From positions 1-17,727 of the forward strand of contig CAKSHB010000029.1 in the NCBI GenBank assembly GCA_934456295.1: a stretch of 17,727 bases of DNA. Direction: 5' to 3'. The notes below the pieces were generated by a model. That model ran no database searches. It saw only the letters and a program-made list of their open reading frames with translations, and was not told the DNA's origin. The position numbers were made by a program, and so were the translations under genes. Numbering within the stretch: the stretch's first letter is position 1; every line of letters starts with the position of its first letter. The DNA comes from an uncultured Clostridia bacterium. GTDB lineage: Bacteria; Bacillota; Clostridia; UBA1381; UMGS1253. Shown here piece by piece: positions 13,732 to 17,727 of the stretch.

Positions 13732-13757
13732 TTTACGCAAAACCTTTTACGCAAAAT
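13732..13757 (+). repeat. Tandem 12-bp repeat after rplL
   Basis: TTTTACGCAAAA occurs at 13732-13743 and again at 13746-13757, right after the rplL stop. Each copy has partly self-complementary ends (TTTT...AAAA). Role unknown; it lies before the terminator. Confidence 0.6.
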
Positions 13758-13779
13758 TAAAAATTGCGAAAACAAAACG

Positions 13780-13814
13780 AAGAAGGGCAGATATGTTTCT
13801 GCCTTTCTTTTTTT
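13780..13814 (+). terminator. Strong intrinsic terminator after rplL
   Basis: AAGAAGGGCAGA (13780-13791) pairs with TCTGCCTTTCTT (13798-13809), 12 bp with a single G-U, loop TATGTT, then a T run to 13814. It ends the ribosomal protein operon. Confidence 0.92.
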
Positions 13815-14152
13815 ATCTGCGTATTTGTCCGATTAAAACAAAAACGAAAACATTGTGAAACATAAGCGTAATATTTTTGTTGTTAAAAATTTGTCATATT
13901 GTAATTTCGCACAAAACTTTTTTGTTATTTTGTGCAGAAATTTTTTGGACTGTGTATAATATTTTCATTTTGGTGTATTAAATAGTCAACTTTGTTTTTG
14001 ACCTATAAAAATATCCCTAAAAAACTTGAAAACAAAAGTTTATTTTTGTATAATTAAAATACAATTAAGTTTTTTGACGGCTGACATAATTACGGGCAAA
14101 CATCGGGTCAAAAAACAAAAAAATTTAATTTTTATATCAGGGGGTATGAAAA
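13815..14152 (+). other. AT-rich intergenic region before the large secreted protein
   Basis: This 338-nt stretch is strikingly AT-rich and has no gene I can support. It holds the promoter at 14026-14054 and a TATAAT at 13955-13960 with no good -35. The last part has AGGGGG (14139-14144), the ribosome site of the next gene. No RNA fold with a recognisable family signature was seen. Confidence 0.6.
14026..14054 (+). promoter_or_regulatory. Promoter of the large secreted protein
   Basis: TTGAAA (14026-14031), 17 nt, perfect TATAAT (14049-14054), with a leader of about 90 nt to the GTG start. It gives the downstream gene its own transcript after the rplL terminator. Confidence 0.72.
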
Positions 14153-17100
14153 GTGAAAAAAGCAAGAAAAATTGTAAGCATTTTGCTTGTCGCAGCAATG
14201 ATGTTTACAACTATCGGCGCAAATGCATTTACGCCAAGTGAATGGGGAGGCGGTTCAGATGCACTTCATGCAGAAAGACTCGAGAAAATAAACAAATCCG
14301 ATTATCCGCTCATGTTTGCAGATTCGGAAAATCCGCACACAGTTACGGTAACACCGAGCTATGACAATGCTTCGGATATGCTGAACGACATGGCAAACTT
14401 CAGCGCGGCAATGAAGGTTGTTACGGGTACTGCGGGCGACAATAGGCTGCAAAATTTCAAAACGGCTCCGAAATATTTTGATAACGGCGTAATCGGCTGG
14501 GGTGCGCCTTTCTGGGAGAACTATGGTATCAGATTTGTAGGTCTCAGCGACAGACTTATCGGACTGAGCCAGATACAGACTCATTATTACGCGATAGAGA
14601 GATGTTTTAAATGGTCAAAACTGGACTATGACGAAACAACATTTAAAGCAGCTCTGACAGCTGCATCTTATTCAGAAGAAGATGCTGCAAAGTATTGGAA
14701 TGAGTATCAGCAGTATGTTACGCTGTATAAGCATTTTGTAACAAAAAATGCTGACGGAAGGTACAACGATTACTTCACGTTTACAGCAGACGCCGGCGGT
14801 AAAATCATCTATGTGAGCGGTGTTTCTCTTAAGGGCTTTGAGGCCGACGGTACATGGACAAAATCTACAGCATTGGCAAGCGATTATCAGTATAACTACT
14901 CCGGTGCAGATAATTCCGGCACAGCTTACTTTACAGCAAATCCTGTAACATTGCCTAACGTTACCGAAACAGGTTATGCTTTGCAGTGGGCACAGTATAC
15001 AGACCTTTTCAGCCGCTGTAATTTGACAGGCACGTGGACTCCTGATAATGAGCTTTCGATTGCTTGGGGTACATATAATAATGACGGAGAAACAGTAGTG
15101 CTAAAGCCTGCTGAAAACGGTACAGGAAGCGGTACTGTTGCATATGAAAAGACATTTGCAGCAGGTGAAACGGTACATGTTCCCGTAGCCGGCTCCACCG
15201 GCGGCGGCGGACTTGGTACAGCGTTTATCAAATGGGACGACAGAAAAAATTCGTCGGCATATGTTGGTAATATTTCGTACAGCGTTGACGGCGGCGCAAG
15301 CGTTAAGCTTGCAGACTTCAAAAAAGAGACAAAGACATATCAGCTTGAAGTTGATGCATTTGCAAGCTCAGTTAATGTAAAGGCTCTGCCTTTCGCATAT
15401 TCGACAATCGATAACGCTTCGCAGAACATAACACTCAGCGGCAGCGATGACCGCGTTGTGTTTAACGTTACTTCTGAGGATGGGTCGGCAACCGATACAT
15501 ATACGGTAAATATCGTACGCAGTGATGTTAAAGCGTTGGTTCTCGATGAAACAAATGTCGACACAACTCAGTCTAATGTAAGCACTTTGGGCAATTACCT
15601 CATAAGAAATAAGTATGCCGCTGAAGGCAATGTAATTTCTTATGATTATGCAACAATGTTCAGACCGACAAATTACCCTTCTTCAAGAACTGAAGACGGT
15701 GTAAAAGCTGCAGTTACAGAGGGAAAGCCTGCAAAATGGACTGTAAACTCCGAAAGGCTTGCAGCAGGCACATATGATTTTTATGTAAAAGGTACAGCTT
15801 TCGGCAGCGGCGGATTTGACAGTTTTTATCCTTTGTTCGTAGACAGCGCGGACACTGTTTATACAGATAACTTTGCTGGAGGTACGGTTTTTCTTAACTG
15901 GCCAAATGCAGATGCGTATGCAAAAGCAACAGACGAAGAAAAAGCAAATTACTTTAAACTGCATTGGAGAAAGGCGCTTTCAGATATTGTAATACCCGAA
16001 ACGGGTAATGTTTCGGTACAGCTTTTGAACAGAGAGACTCCGCATTTTGATAAGGTTATGCTTATTCCGGCAGGGGCAGACATAAATGCATATGAAAAGG
16101 CTGCCGATAATCTTATAACAGCTACATTCATTGGGCTTGATGATAAGCCTATGGCAACGGTTACATATCCGGCGTCTATGGCGGGCAGCGCTATACCGAC
16201 AACAGAAAAGCGTGAAACGGCTTATGGTACAGCAACTAATACGGCAGCGCTTACAGTTCCCAAAGCGGAAGGTTATGCAACAGCATGGAGCACAGACGTA
16301 CTTCCGGCAGAGGACTCAAACATCACTGTTGTACTGAAGGAAATCGTTCCTACAGCCCTTCTGTCAAATCTGACATACAGTGTTGACGGCGGTGCGGAAC
16401 AGACAGTTAAAGGCTTTACGGCTGCAGATGAGGGCGGCTTGTACACAGTAGAAGTTCCTTACACGGCAAAGTCGGTAGTTGTTAACCCGACAATAGTTTC
16501 CGATGAAAGAGTATCGGTTACGACAGCTGCGGCAGATTTGACTCTTGATATGACAAAGGGTTATAAAAAGGCTATAATCAATGTTGCATGCACAGGTGAA
16601 ACAAACAGCTCAAAGAACAGATTTACCGTATACTTTAAGCCTGTGGCGCCTGCTGTTACAATCAACGACAGCACAACAGATGCCAGAGCGGCTCTGACGC
16701 TTAATACAAACGTATGGTATAAGAATGAGGCATATACGCCTTATCTGTCGCTTTACAAAAACAGAGATCAGTGGGTTACACTGAATGCAGGATATGAATT
16801 CCAGAATGCACACCTTCTTACATGGCAGAACGCAAGAGATACTAAATTAGACGCATACAAGAAGTCGACATATCTCAATTCTGAGGACGGCACATATTCG
16901 AAAGATTATCTGTATTCGTTCACTGCTCCGGCAGACGGTACAATGCTCATAGTTGCAAGCGGCAGTGATGATGCGTCAGCAGGCGAGTATGCAGCATACG
17001 GATATTACCGCGCACCTTCGGCGCTTTGCGGTATGGTCTATCAAGAGGCGCAGAATGCTGCTTATGACGCAGTTGCAGCTAAACCGTATTCGTTCTTCCT

Positions 17101-17727
17101 TAATGAGCTGACAAGCACTGCAGGTGGCTGGCAGTATATACCTGAAATGGAAGCCTATGAGAAAGGCAAAACAGACGTTGTTCCCACATTTGCCAACTCA
17201 GCTTCGTATAACGTGAACGGCAGACAGTACAATGCTGTATTTAAAAAGCACTTTAAAACAGGTGATAAGGTAGAAGTTCCGTTCTGCAATCTTACAGGGT
17301 GGGACGGTAAAGACGGTCCGCTGGTATTTGTAAAGTGGGCAGCGCTTAAAACAGACTCATCTGCGAAAGCAATCACAGTAAACAATGCACCGATTACGCT
17401 TGAGGCAGGAAAGTATGAATATGATGTAACAGTTCCGTATAACACAACAGCTACTGCGGCAGTTACAGCAACAGACGATGTTTATGCAAGAGTGTCGATA
17501 GAAAATAACGGCATTAAGTCGGGCGTAATTACAGCTACAATTACGGCTGAGGACGGTACGGCAACAGTTTACACAATCAACGTAACGCAGGACGTACAGA
17601 AAACATCGCTGACAGTATCGGCAGTAGGCGGCGGAAAAATTACAGTAAACGGCGGCGAGGCAACAACTGAGTCGACAGCTGATTATGAAATCGGCACAGC
17701 AATGGCGCTTACGGCGGCAGCAGATGA
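14153..17727 (+). CDS. Large secreted multidomain surface protein, 3' end outside window
   Basis: The frame stays open from GTG 14153 to the window end: 1191 codons and no stop. It begins with a Sec signal peptide, VKKARKIVSILLVAAMMFTT..., with a likely cut after GANA (residue 26). Residues about 27-330 form a module I do not recognise. Then come three stretches with the cadherin-like beta-sandwich pattern (PF12733 type): about 331-457 (ending SEDGSATDTYTVNIVR), 738-831, and 1026-1146 (ending AEDGTATVYTINVTQ). An InlB-type repeat lies near 655-730, and another begins near 1150 (VGGGKITVNGGE). The first and third stretches share a preceding segment with the pattern F-x-x-G-[ED]-x-V-x-V-P...F[IV]KW. 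Such proteins are usually adhesins or cell-surface enzymes; no catalytic motif was recognised. AGGGGG (14139-14144) is 8 nt upstream of the GTG; ATG 14146 is out of frame. Anchoring domains, if any, lie beyond the window. Confidence 0.9.
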   Translation, partial: MKKARKIVSILLVAAMMFTTIGANAFTPSEWGGGSDALHAERLEKINKSDYPLMFADSENPHTVTVTPSYDNASDMLNDMANFSAAMKVVTGTAGDNRLQNFKTAPKYFDNGVIGWGAPFWENYGIRFVGLSDRLIGLSQIQTHYYAIERCFKWSKLDYDETTFKAALTAASYSEEDAAKYWNEYQQYVTLYKHFVTKNADGRYNDYFTFTADAGGKIIYVSGVSLKGFEADGTWTKSTALASDYQYNYSGADNSGTAYFTANPVTLPNVTETGYALQWAQYTDLFSRCNLTGTWTPDNELSIAWGTYNNDGETVVLKPAENGTGSGTVAYEKTFAAGETVHVPVAGSTGGGGLGTAFIKWDDRKNSSAYVGNISYSVDGGASVKLADFKKETKTYQLEVDAFASSVNVKALPFAYSTIDNASQNITLSGSDDRVVFNVTSEDGSATDTYTVNIVRSDVKALVLDETNVDTTQSNVSTLGNYLIRNKYAAEGNVISYDYATMFRPTNYPSSRTEDGVKAAVTEGKPAKWTVNSERLAAGTYDFYVKGTAFGSGGFDSFYPLFVDSADTVYTDNFAGGTVFLNWPNADAYAKATDEEKANYFKLHWRKALSDIVIPETGNVSVQLLNRETPHFDKVMLIPAGADINAYEKAADNLITATFIGLDDKPMATVTYPASMAGSAIPTTEKRETAYGTATNTAALTVPKAEGYATAWSTDVLPAEDSNITVVLKEIVPTALLSNLTYSVDGGAEQTVKGFTAADEGGLYTVEVPYTAKSVVVNPTIVSDERVSVTTAAADLTLDMTKGYKKAIINVACTGETNSSKNRFTVYFKPVAPAVTINDSTTDARAALTLNTNVWYKNEAYTPYLSLYKNRDQWVTLNAGYEFQNAHLLTWQNARDTKLDAYKKSTYLNSEDGTYSKDYLYSFTAPADGTMLIVASGSDDASAGEYAAYGYYRAPSALCGMVYQEAQNAAYDAVAAKPYSFFLNELTSTAGGWQYIPEMEAYEKGKTDVVPTFANSASYNVNGRQYNAVFKKHFKTGDKVEVPFCNLTGWDGKDGPLVFVKWAALKTDSSAKAITVNNAPITLEAGKYEYDVTVPYNTTATAAVTATDDVYARVSIENNGIKSGVITATITAEDGTATVYTINVTQDVQKTSLTVSAVGGGKITVNGGEATTESTADYEIGTAMALTAAAD

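Noticed and set aside
14146..14241. ATG 14146 as start of the large secreted protein
   Set aside because: It is in a different frame and stops at 14241. GTG 14153 gives a signal peptide and a long open frame.
1..17727. CRISPR array, insertion sequence, prophage or integron
   Set aside because: No regular spaced repeats, transposase, integrase or recombinase motifs were seen. All genes are co-oriented and mostly housekeeping.

Overview
The window looks like chromosome from a low-to-moderate GC, Gram-positive anaerobe of the class Clostridia. The reasons are the RNase Y/YmdB pair, the alr-mazE-mazF order shared with Bacillus subtilis, the rpmG-secE-nusG-rplK-rplA-rplJ-rplL order, strong Shine-Dalgarno sequences with several GTG starts, and sigma-A-type promoters that nearly all have a 17-nt spacer. 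The species cannot be named from this. Every gene found reads left to right on the + strand.

Region 1 (1-3790): the 3' part of rny (RNase Y), then ymdB, a FatA-type acyl-ACP thioesterase and a PAT-like GNAT acetyltransferase, closed by a terminator-like hairpin. Region 2 (3800-7237): a promoter, a small two-helix membrane protein, nnr (NAD(P)HX repair) and alr (D-alanine supply). Region 3 (7238-8740): a well-formed promoter with a palindrome over its -10 box, a leader of about 220 nt carrying three 14-bp repeats, the mazE-mazF toxin-antitoxin pair with overlapping stop and start, an exported protein of unknown function, and a terminator. Region 4 (8749-9680): a perfect consensus promoter with a long structured leader, then radC.

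Region 5 (9768-13814) is the ribosomal/transcription cluster rpmG-secE-nusG-rplK-rplA-rplJ-rplL. Regulatory RNA is clear here. Two elements of the shape GTGGGAG-hairpin-7 nt-CCAC precede rplK and rplA and resemble the 23S rRNA site bound by protein L1. An L10 leader with an attenuator-like hairpin precedes rplJ. A strong terminator follows rplL, and rpoB is not next, which is unusual. Region 6 (13815-17727) has an AT-rich spacer with a promoter, then a very large secreted multidomain protein (at least 1191 codons) that runs off the window end. It contains three cadherin-like beta-sandwich repeats and InlB-like repeats.

Most of the window is conserved housekeeping. I did not find a complete new system of the defence or mobile type. 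The parts most worth following are the paired L1-type mRNA sites, the unusual mazEF control region and its exported-protein neighbour, the radC leader, and the large surface protein placed where rpoB would be expected.
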